The notes beneath the pieces are model-generated. The model made no database searches. It had not been told where the DNA came from and was given only the letters and a program-made list of their open reading frames with translations. Position numbers and translations under genes: made by a program. From Bacteroidota bacterium (lineage in GTDB: Bacteria; Bacteroidota; Bacteroidia; Chitinophagales; Chitinophagaceae), in the NCBI GenBank assembly GCA_016706595.1, contig JADJJH010000003.1, positions 124,001 through 188,000 on the forward strand: a stretch of DNA of 64,000 nt, written 5' to 3'. This document shows, in pieces, positions 54,891-61,743 of the stretch; positions within the stretch are counted from its first letter, which is position 1, and every line of letters starts with the position of its first letter.

Positions 54891-54936
54891 AAAAATTGAA
54901 AAATTGAAGATTGTCGATTATTGGATTGAAGTTTGT

Positions 54937-57216
54937 CTAACGTATCAAAGTAATATCCCCTTTCAAGAAATTTTCTCTACCCGTAATTTTGCATGTATAT
55001 TTTATTTGGTAGAAATAAGTACCCACATCTGCATCTTTGTTTTTGATTTTCCCATTCCATTTTTCATTTACATTATTGGTTTCAAAAATTATTTGCCCGT
55101 ACCGATTGTAAATAGCAAAATATTCCAAATCAATTTCTACTGCATTTATTATTTTTAACTCATCATTTTTTAGATCATTATTTGGCGAAAATGCATTTGG
55201 TATAAATAAATTGCAGTAACAATTCGAATCTTTTAAGCCAACAAAAATAGTATCTCTGTTATGACAATTATTTACCGAAATATCAACCCAATACATATTT
55301 GTTGCACTTGCAAGAAGCGTTGCATTTGTTGAATTATTTTGCCACATATAAGTAGCATTTGGCGTTGAAGCGTCGAGAAAGAAGGATTCTTCACTGCAAA
55401 TTAAAGTGTCATTTCCTAAGTTGATACTAGGCAAAGGACTATAGTTAATATGTATTGTATCTGATGATTTGCAATTTGAAATACTTACTTCAACCCAATA
55501 ATTGCCAGCAGCAGTAGCGGTAAATGAATTATTGGTAGAATTATCTTGCCACAAATAAGTTGCACCACTTACGAAAGGTGCAGATAAGGTAATGACTTCT
55601 CCGGCACACAGTGTGGTATCATTTCCAAGATTTACTGCATTGTTCACTCCATTCACAAGAATCATATCGCTTGAAGTACATCCTGAATTATCGGTAACAG
55701 TTACTGAATAAGTTCCAGGTGCAGTAACTAAATAGGTTGAGTTTGTAGAAAAATCTTGCCAGGAATATGATGCAAATATTCCTGCCTGTAAGACAAGAGT
55801 TTGTCCGGGACATAAGATCGTATCATTTCCTAAATTCACCGGAGTAATTGGCACCGAAGGAATACCATATATCAAATTTACATTGGGGATATATGAACTT
55901 AAAGCGGCTAATCCATTCGTTGCGCCCCAAGGTGTATTATAACAAGTTAAGGCAGGGTTTTGAATAATGCCACTTGTTCCTGGTAATAAAGTTGTATTTA
56001 CATTGGCAGGAAGTGATGGCAAGTTTACCATAATAATACCAGTGCCTCCGCCGCCACCCGGTCCGGCACAACCATAAAATGAGCCTGGACCTTGATCGCC
56101 CCCATGTCCGCCATTGGCTTCAATATTTAAATTGCTTGTATAATTTTGGGCGTGTAAATAAATTGCGCCACCTGCACCTCCACCGCCAGCACCATCGCTA
56201 ATGCCGGTTGCTAAAATTAAATTATCGCTACCATCACTCCTGATATCAAAATTATTTCCAATAATTGTATTTGCTTTTATTAGAATAATGCCACCACCAT
56301 TGGTTCCATCACTGCCTACATTATTATTATAATCACCACACCCGCCACCTCCGCCAAGTACTAAAATAGAATAGCCCGACGATGCATATGAAATAGCTTC
56401 ACCACCTAATCCGCCATTGCCATTTACACAACCACCTAATTCGTTACCGCCTTTACCACCGTTTGAATAATTTGATCCACCTCCGCCACCAGTATTATGT
56501 TTGTTGCCACCCCCACCGCCATTTGCTAAATGCCCTTTGCCAGCCATACGTAAACTACTTAATTCGGAAATGCCTTCACCTTTCATGGCACCTCCTTGCG
56601 ACCAAGAAGCACCAGGTTGATAAAGATCGTAGAAAAAAGCCGATGAAGCGCCACCGCAACTACCATCGGGGTTGTTAGATATATCACCACCTCGAAAGCC
56701 TTTACCTGTAACATCAATATCACTGTTTAAGGTTAAGGTATTATTTGCAAAAAAAGCAAGCACTCCACCAGTTTGTCCATCCCAAGCTAAACAAGTAAGT
56801 AAACCGGTTACTATGGCATTATTATAAACTGGAATGCGAACAAGTTGTACTTTGCCGTTTATTGAATAAGTATTTACAAAAGAACCGGTGAATGTAATTT
56901 GATTTCCTGTGATAGCAGCGATTGAAAAAATTTCATACTTACCTGCCGATTGCATATTTAATACATTTCCAAACAAACTTGTGGCGGCAGTTGAATCAAT
57001 GGTTGCGCCTTTCATTTGAATAATCATTACACTATCACCAACACTAAAACCTGTGGCTGTGTTAACGGTTATTATGGTTTTACATGCATTGGTACTGATG
57101 GCAGTTACTGCGGCATATGAATTTATAATGCCGCTAATATTAGTTGTTTGTGCTTTAGCCGTTTGCCATTCAAAACTAACATAAAGTAGCATGATGAAAT
57201 AGAGTAATAATTTCAT
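54937..57216 (-). CDS. Large surface protein with T9SS type B (gliding-associated) C-terminal domain
   Basis: A 759-residue exported protein with signal peptide ending AKAQ (about residue 23). The N-terminal beta domain is unrecognised. Residues about 160-400 form a glycine-rich region with runs such as GGGGGNKHNTGGGGG, like secreted beta-helix/Gly-rich adhesin parts. Three Ig-like repeats share NLGNDT-LC (about 465-660). The last ~90 residues are a type B/CHU_C domain: FIPNAFSPNNDLKNDELKI, FAIYNRYGQIIFET, WNGK and GTYFYQIKYTC. Predicted T9SS cargo anchored at the surface through the type B route. Confidence 0.88.
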   Translation of the reverse strand: MKLLLYFIMLLYVSFEWQTAKAQTTNISGIINSYAAVTAISTNACKTIITVNTATGFSVGDSVMIIQMKGATIDSTAATSLFGNVLNMQSAGKYEIFSIAAITGNQITFTGSFVNTYSINGKVQLVRIPVYNNAIVTGLLTCLAWDGQTGGVLAFFANNTLTLNSDIDVTGKGFRGGDISNNPDGSCGGASSAFFYDLYQPGASWSQGGAMKGEGISELSSLRMAGKGHLANGGGGGNKHNTGGGGGSNYSNGGKGGNELGGCVNGNGGLGGEAISYASSGYSILVLGGGGGCGDYNNNVGSDGTNGGGIILIKANTIIGNNFDIRSDGSDNLILATGISDGAGGGGAGGAIYLHAQNYTSNLNIEANGGHGGDQGPGSFYGCAGPGGGGGTGIIMVNLPSLPANVNTTLLPGTSGIIQNPALTCYNTPWGATNGLAALSSYIPNVNLIYGIPSVPITPVNLGNDTILCPGQTLVLQAGIFASYSWQDFSTNSTYLVTAPGTYSVTVTDNSGCTSSDMILVNGVNNAVNLGNDTTLCAGEVITLSAPFVSGATYLWQDNSTNNSFTATAAGNYWVEVSISNCKSSDTIHINYSPLPSINLGNDTLICSEESFFLDASTPNATYMWQNNSTNATLLASATNMYWVDISVNNCHNRDTIFVGLKDSNCYCNLFIPNAFSPNNDLKNDELKIINAVEIDLEYFAIYNRYGQIIFETNNVNEKWNGKIKNKDADVGTYFYQIKYTCKITGRENFLKGDITLIR

Positions 57217-57271
57217 AGTAACCCAGATTCGTATTAATTTATTGGATTGTACTTTTTAAAGATAATCAACT

Positions 57272-57562
57272 TTATAGTTTCACCTTCATGGTGGCGATAC
57301 ATTTATCAATCATCAAAATATATTTATCGAGGTCTTTACGTAATACTTTTTTATCGGTTTTGCTGAGGTCGCCAATTTCTCGTGTACGAATTCCCTGCGC
57401 TGCCTTTTCATTAGCTTGTTTATATATTTCAAGTTGTTGAAGATATTCGAAAATAGAAGCTCTTAACTCGGCATTTTCACTTTCAAGTTTAGCATTTCGG
57501 GCCTTTATTTTTTTTACTTTGGTACGAATAGAGGCCAGGGTAGTGTCGATATTTTGGTCCAT
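57272..57562 (-). CDS. Small coiled-coil protein
   Basis: A 96-residue protein. Residues about 8-60 form a heptad-patterned coiled coil (SIRTKVKKIKARNAKLESEN AELRAS..., in parts) with a lysine-rich start and a second helix at the C-terminus (TDKKVLRKDLDKYILMIDKC). Size and pattern recall small division-associated coiled coils such as ZapB, but identity is not supported. It lies divergent from the HerA-like gene with 135 bp between them. Confidence 0.7.
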   Translation of the reverse strand: MDQNIDTTLASIRTKVKKIKARNAKLESENAELRASIFEYLQQLEIYKQANEKAAQGIRTREIGDLSKTDKKVLRKDLDKYILMIDKCIATMKVKL

Positions 57563-57697
57563 ACTTGGAAGATGTTTGAATTATAACGACAAGGTACAAA
57601 AATCATGAAATAAATTATATACTTAAGGTTAGCTTCCTTAATTTCTGCCCTATTACTTCATCTAAAATAACTAATTTCACGCCTTAAATTCAATTTC

Positions 57698-59233
57698 ATG
57701 ACATTCGAAGAAGGTATACAACCGGCCTATATATTTAAAGGTGAACATTTTTTATTAGGTGCTGCAATGTTTGATGGTAAGGCTGTACCAGGGTGCCATG
57801 TAAATTTGCCACTTCGTACCATGAATCGTCATGGCTTAATTGCAGGCGCAACCGGAACCGGAAAAACCAAAACCCTACAGTTTTTAGCCGAAGGATTAAG
57901 CGATGCTTCTGTGCCGGTTATGATGATGGATATTAAAGGCGATTTAAGCGGTATAGGTGCGGCAGGTACATTAAATGAAAAGATTGCTGAACGTTGCAAA
58001 TTATTAGGCATTGATTATAAGCCATCTGCATACCCGATTGAGTTTTTAACTTTAAGTGATCAACCAGGAAGTAGATTACGATCAACGGTTTCGGAATTTG
58101 GACCGGTATTATTTTCTAAAATTTTAGGATTGAATGATACCCAAGAAGGTATTGTTTCAATGATATTCAAGTATTGTGATGATAAACAATTGCCATTACT
58201 TGATTTAAAAGATATGATTCGCGTTTTGCAATTCATGAATAATGAAGGAAAGGATGAAGTAAAACAGATGTATGGAAATATTTCCACACAATCAACCGGA
58301 ACTATTTTGCGCAAGATTATTGAATTACAACAACAAAAGGCAGATGTTTTTTTTGGCGAGAAATCGTTTGAGGTTGAAGACTTAATGCGCATAAGCGATG
58401 ATGGAAGAGGGATGTTGTCGATAGTAAGGGTAGCTGATTTGCAAGATAGGCCAAAATTGTTTTCAACTTTTATGTTACAATTATTAGCCGAAATTTATGC
58501 AACCTTACCCGAAGCCGGTGATTTGGATAAACCCAAATTGGTATTATTTATCGATGAAGCACATCTTATTTTCCAGGATGCAACCGAGGCCTTATTACAA
58601 CAATTAGAAACCGTCATAAAACTCATTCGATCGAAAGGCGTAGGCATCTTTTTTATAACTCAAAATCCGAACGACATTCCGCAGGCAGTATTAAGTCAGT
58701 TAGGTTTAAAAATACAACATGCCTTACGTGCCTTCACAGCAAAAGATAGAGATGATATTAGAAAGGTTGCCCAAAATTATCCTGAGACAGCGTTTTATAA
58801 AACCGAAGATTTAATTACACAACTTGGTATCGGCGAGGCATTTGTTACTTTATTAAATGAAAAAGGTATTCCAACCCCATTAGTACATACTATGGTTTGT
58901 CCGCCACGTTCACGTATGGATATTTTAACCGATACAGAAATTGCGTCGATAGTTGCGAATTCAAATATTGCTAAAAAGTATAATCAAGTAATTGATACAA
59001 AAAGTGCATATGAATTATTGAATGAAAAATTAGCAGAGGCTGGAGAATCAAAGGAGATTGTTGAAAGTAAATCAACTTCGAAGAAAGAAGAGAAAGGGAC
59101 TTTAGAAACTATACTTTCAAATCCGGTGACAAAGCAAGTTGGACGAACAGCGGCAAGCATCATCACACGAACTTTATTGGGCGTTTTAGGATTAGGGGGT
59201 ACATCGAGAAGCAGAAAGAAGGGCTGGTTTTAA
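57698..59233 (+). CDS. HerA-like ATPase (DUF853 family)
   Basis: A 511-residue HerA/FtsK-fold ATPase. Walker A is GATGTGKTKTL (about residue 50), preceded by the DUF853 lead-in NLPLRTMNRHGLI. Walker B is LVLFIDEAHLIF (about 280-290). FFITQNPNDIPQAVLSQLGLKIQHALRAFT holds the sensor/arginine-finger region in parts. This is the single-protein bacterial HerA-like family, proposed to act on DNA ends. No NurA nuclease is adjacent. The C-terminus ends TLLGVLGLGGTSRSRKKGWF. Confidence 0.9.
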   Translation: MTFEEGIQPAYIFKGEHFLLGAAMFDGKAVPGCHVNLPLRTMNRHGLIAGATGTGKTKTLQFLAEGLSDASVPVMMMDIKGDLSGIGAAGTLNEKIAERCKLLGIDYKPSAYPIEFLTLSDQPGSRLRSTVSEFGPVLFSKILGLNDTQEGIVSMIFKYCDDKQLPLLDLKDMIRVLQFMNNEGKDEVKQMYGNISTQSTGTILRKIIELQQQKADVFFGEKSFEVEDLMRISDDGRGMLSIVRVADLQDRPKLFSTFMLQLLAEIYATLPEAGDLDKPKLVLFIDEAHLIFQDATEALLQQLETVIKLIRSKGVGIFFITQNPNDIPQAVLSQLGLKIQHALRAFTAKDRDDIRKVAQNYPETAFYKTEDLITQLGIGEAFVTLLNEKGIPTPLVHTMVCPPRSRMDILTDTEIASIVANSNIAKKYNQVIDTKSAYELLNEKLAEAGESKEIVESKSTSKKEEKGTLETILSNPVTKQVGRTAASIITRTLLGVLGLGGTSRSRKKGWF

Positions 59234-59283
59234 AGCTGATTTATTCATTATCCTTATCAACTATAAATTCATCTGAAAATGAT

Positions 59284-59409
59284 ATGAAAAAGAAGATTAC
59301 TTTTTATTCATGATTTAGCCAACAAGCTGCTGAAGATGAGTATGTTTGAAGTTTAACCCCAGAAGAGCGAATTCGACAGTGTGTGCAGTTGATTAAAATG
59401 GTTTACTAA
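59284..59409 (+). pseudogene. Remnant of a small Bacteroidota protein with two in-frame TGA codons
   Basis: From ATG 59284 the frame reads MKKKITFYS-stop-FSQQAAEDEYV-stop-SLTPEERIRQCVQLIKMVY-stop. Apart from the two TGA codons (at 59311 and 59347) it looks like a genuine 39-41-residue protein of the short type often encoded beside nucleotidyltransferase toxins or helix-rich small proteins in this phylum. No partner gene survives. Probably a decayed gene. Confidence 0.55.
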
Positions 59410-59476
59410 GGATGAGCTTTTAAAAAATACAAATCAAAAAGTTATCACGTTTAAGTTTGATTAATATTTATTCATT

Positions 59477-60367
59477 TTATGATTTCGTTTTTACCGGCCT
59501 ATACCTTGTTACTGCCATACTTAAAGTATGTAATCCTACACTTAAAGCAATTAAAGTGATGCCTATATAAAATCCATAACCCAATTCTTGATTCTCATTA
59601 AAAAAAATAATGGCAAGTAAAATGCCATAAACAGGTTCAAGATTAACCATCAAAACGGTTGTAAATGATGATAACGTTTTAAGTGCACTTAGGGCGAGTG
59701 ATTGTCCCCAAACCGTGCAGCATAAGCTTAAAACCCCAAGCCAAACCAAATCCATGGTGTTAGGAATAAAGTTTGTTTGTGGCGAAACTTTCATATAAAT
59801 AGGCGCTAACAAGGTAAGTAAAAGAAAGCCCGAGCCGATTTCATAAAATGCTACCATACGTGAAGGGTAATTGTTTACTATCTTTTTGTTCATGATAGTA
59901 AAAATGGAACTAAGTAGCGAGGCAATAATGCCTAAGACAATACCCACTGCATATTTAATTTCGAAATGATAGATACAATACATCCCGATGAGGGCAATAA
60001 ATCCAATCAACAATTCTTTATAATTGAATTTTGTTTTTAAGGCAATAGGTTCAATGAAGGCAGTAAAAATTCCGGCGGTTGCCAAACAAGTTAATGCGAT
60101 TGAAGCATTTGCATATTTGATAGATCCATAAAATGCTACCCAGTGAATAGCGATGATAGAACCAATCCCCATAAAACGAAATAATTCCTTACGCGAAATG
60201 GGTACAAATTCTTTACGAAAATAAAGGATAATCAAAAAAATGAAGGCTGTTATAAGGGTTCTATACCACACTAAAGGAAACTCACTCAGTTCGATGGCCC
60301 TTCCCAAAACACCTGTGAATCCCCACAGAAATACCGCCAAATGCATTTTTAAAAGGGCATTCTTCAT
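59477..60367 (-). CDS. EamA/DMT-superfamily transporter
   Basis: A 296-residue inner-membrane protein with about ten transmembrane helices in two EamA repeats (MHLAVFLWGFTGVLGRAIEL opens the first; LLSSIFTIMNKKIVNNYPSR the second). LEPVYGILLAIIFFNE near the C-terminus is the family signature. Likely a metabolite exporter; substrate unknown. It is divergent from rpmI-rplT with about 90 bp between them. Confidence 0.93.
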   Translation of the reverse strand: MKNALLKMHLAVFLWGFTGVLGRAIELSEFPLVWYRTLITAFIFLIILYFRKEFVPISRKELFRFMGIGSIIAIHWVAFYGSIKYANASIALTCLATAGIFTAFIEPIALKTKFNYKELLIGFIALIGMYCIYHFEIKYAVGIVLGIIASLLSSIFTIMNKKIVNNYPSRMVAFYEIGSGFLLLTLLAPIYMKVSPQTNFIPNTMDLVWLGVLSLCCTVWGQSLALSALKTLSSFTTVLMVNLEPVYGILLAIIFFNENQELGYGFYIGITLIALSVGLHTLSMAVTRYRPVKTKS

Positions 60368-60404
60368 AATTAGGGCACAAATTACTAGAAATATCCAATT
60401 TATT

Positions 60405-60436
60405 ATTGGGATTTCGGAATAAAAAATATACTTTTG
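60405..60436 (+). promoter_or_regulatory. Bacteroidota-type promoter for rpmI-rplT
   Basis: ATTG (60405-60408) and TACTTTTG (60429-60436) are 20 bp apart, matching the TTTG/TAnnTTTG consensus with one -33 mismatch. The -7 box ends 22 bp before the rpmI ATG. No infC lies upstream, so this promoter likely serves rpmI-rplT alone. Confidence 0.7.
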
Positions 60437-60458
60437 CCCTCCTTAAAAAATAGTAGCG

Positions 60459-60659
60459 ATGCCAAAGATGAAAACCCACTCCCGTGCCAAAAAGACTTTC
60501 AAGGTTACAGGTAGCGGTAAAGTAAAAAGATTTAAAGCTAATAAAAGTCACTTATTGACTAAAAAATCGACTTCACGTAAGCGTCATTTGCGTGGAAGTA
60601 CCTTGGTTGACAAAACCAATTTAAGAATGGTTAATCGTCTTCTTTGCATAGGAGGTTAA
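60459..60659 (+). CDS. rpmI: 50S ribosomal protein L35
   Basis: A 66-residue basic protein with the L35 pattern MPKMKTHSRAKKTFKVTGSG and KRHLRGSTLVDKTN. Length is normal. It is followed after 44 bp by rplT, the usual order. The usual upstream infC is missing; an EamA transporter on the other strand takes its place. Confidence 0.97.
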   Translation: MPKMKTHSRAKKTFKVTGSGKVKRFKANKSHLLTKKSTSRKRHLRGSTLVDKTNLRMVNRLLCIGG

Positions 60660-60703
60660 CTTAATCAGTGAAATAAAAACATTAATAAAGTAAAAATTAA
60701 GAT

Positions 60704-61048
60704 ATGCCACGTTCAAAAAACGCCGTTGCCAGTCGAGCCAGAAAAAAGAAAATATTAGCCCAAGCTAAAGGATATTATGGTAAACGCAAAAACGTGTTCA
60801 CCGTTGCGAAAAATGTAGTTGAAAAAGGTATGACTTACAAGTTTGTAGGTCGTAAATTAAAGAAAAGAGATTTTCGTACTTTATGGATAGCGCGTATAAA
60901 TGCTGCTGTTCGTGCAGAAGGGATGAACTATTCAACTTTCATCAACAAATTGTCACAAGCAAATATTACTTTAAATCGTAAAGTATTAGCTGATATGGCC
61001 TTGAATGAGCCTGAAACTTTTAAGGCAATTCTCGCTAAAGTAAAATAG
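60704..61048 (+). CDS. rplT: 50S ribosomal protein L20
   Basis: A 114-residue basic protein with the L20 pattern MPRSKNAVASRARKKKIL, KGYYGKRKNVFTVAK, FRTLWIARINAAVR and the C-terminal globular domain NRKVLADMALNEPETF. It nucleates 23S rRNA assembly. Whether it autoregulates the operon as in E. coli cannot be judged. A terminator follows its stop. Confidence 0.97.
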   Translation: MPRSKNAVASRARKKKILAQAKGYYGKRKNVFTVAKNVVEKGMTYKFVGRKLKKRDFRTLWIARINAAVRAEGMNYSTFINKLSQANITLNRKVLADMALNEPETFKAILAKVK

Positions 61049-61070
61049 TAATCATTAAAATATTCATCAG

Positions 61071-61096
61071 AAGCGTACCTCATGGTGCGCTTTTTT
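61071..61096 (+). terminator. Intrinsic terminator of rpmI-rplT
   Basis: Stem AAGCGTACC (61071-61079) with GGTGCGCTT (61084-61092), one T-G wobble, loop TCAT, then TTTTTT to 61096. Confidence 0.9.
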
Positions 61097-61189
61097 GGTT
61101 TATGTGATTTTAATTGTGGATAAGCCCTCTCGTTTAAACTATGTTTATCTGAAGCTTTTAATATCTTTACGGAAACCAAAAATTTGATT

Positions 61190-61393
61190 ATGTCAAACGA
61201 TAATTCAATTCGTGCATATTGCATGAAAACAAAGGAAAAAAACGTGGTTATGCAAGATGCAGTAATTACCAAAACTGCAAGAGGCGCATTTATGGCACAA
61301 GGGCATGATGGGAATGGTAATAAAATGACCACCATGCTTTCGAAAGATACTGCCGAAGCAGCAGTAAAAGCCGGAAAGGCAAAGATGGGCTAG
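61190..61393 (+). CDS. Tiny DUF5679-like protein lacking most zinc ligands
   Basis: A 67-residue protein from ATG 61190. IRAYCMKTKEKNVVMQDAVI, then TARGAFMAQGHDGNGNKMTT, align in pattern with the DUF5679 zinc ribbon seen at topoisomerase C-termini and as small free proteins (AYCxKC ... GxPATxGxCPxCGTKM). The second cysteine of the first pair and both of the second pair are replaced, so zinc binding is unlikely. A TATCTTTA promoter-like box lies just upstream near 61157. The alanine/lysine-rich end (AEAAVKAGKAKMG) is typical of small nucleic-acid-associated proteins. Role unknown. Confidence 0.65.
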   Translation: MSNDNSIRAYCMKTKEKNVVMQDAVITKTARGAFMAQGHDGNGNKMTTMLSKDTAEAAVKAGKAKMG

Positions 61394-61743
61394 AATAAAC
61401 TAGGTCTATTTCTTTATATATACTAGAGTGGTTCTAAAATACCCTGCTATCTTGTTGTGCGAGTTTCATACATGAATACCCGCTGAAACAAGTTATGTCT
61501 AGAGGTTTACAAAGAAGTATCGATTGTTGTTTTCGTAGAGAAGATACAGGCAGAATAAACATTTGAACTGCTGCTAGATGGAAGCGAAAATATTTTAGAT
61601 GCCCTGTTCGAGAGCTTGAAGGGAACTGCAGGTATTTCTGTTGCTGTTAATTCTAAACAAGTATGTCCTGACATTGAATTTCTAATATCGACGTATGCTC
61701 AGAATTCGAATTACTAAGTATTAAGGGATTGTAAGGATTCTTT
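61394..61743. other. Intergenic region with a possible decayed frame
   Basis: No intact gene. From 61559 to TAA 61715-61717 a 52-codon plus-strand frame without a start has protein-like content (FELLLDGSENILDALFESL ... DIEFLISTYAQ) and may be the tail of a decayed gene. No terminator or promoter recognised. Confidence 0.35.

Noticed and set aside
54811..54914. CRISPR array at the 21-bp repeat
   Set aside because: It is head-to-tail tandem DNA with no spacers.
59234..59476. Genetic-code change with TGA read as tryptophan
   Set aside because: Tryptophan is encoded by TGG throughout, one intact gene ends in TGA, and the only supporting frame is a 42-codon remnant.
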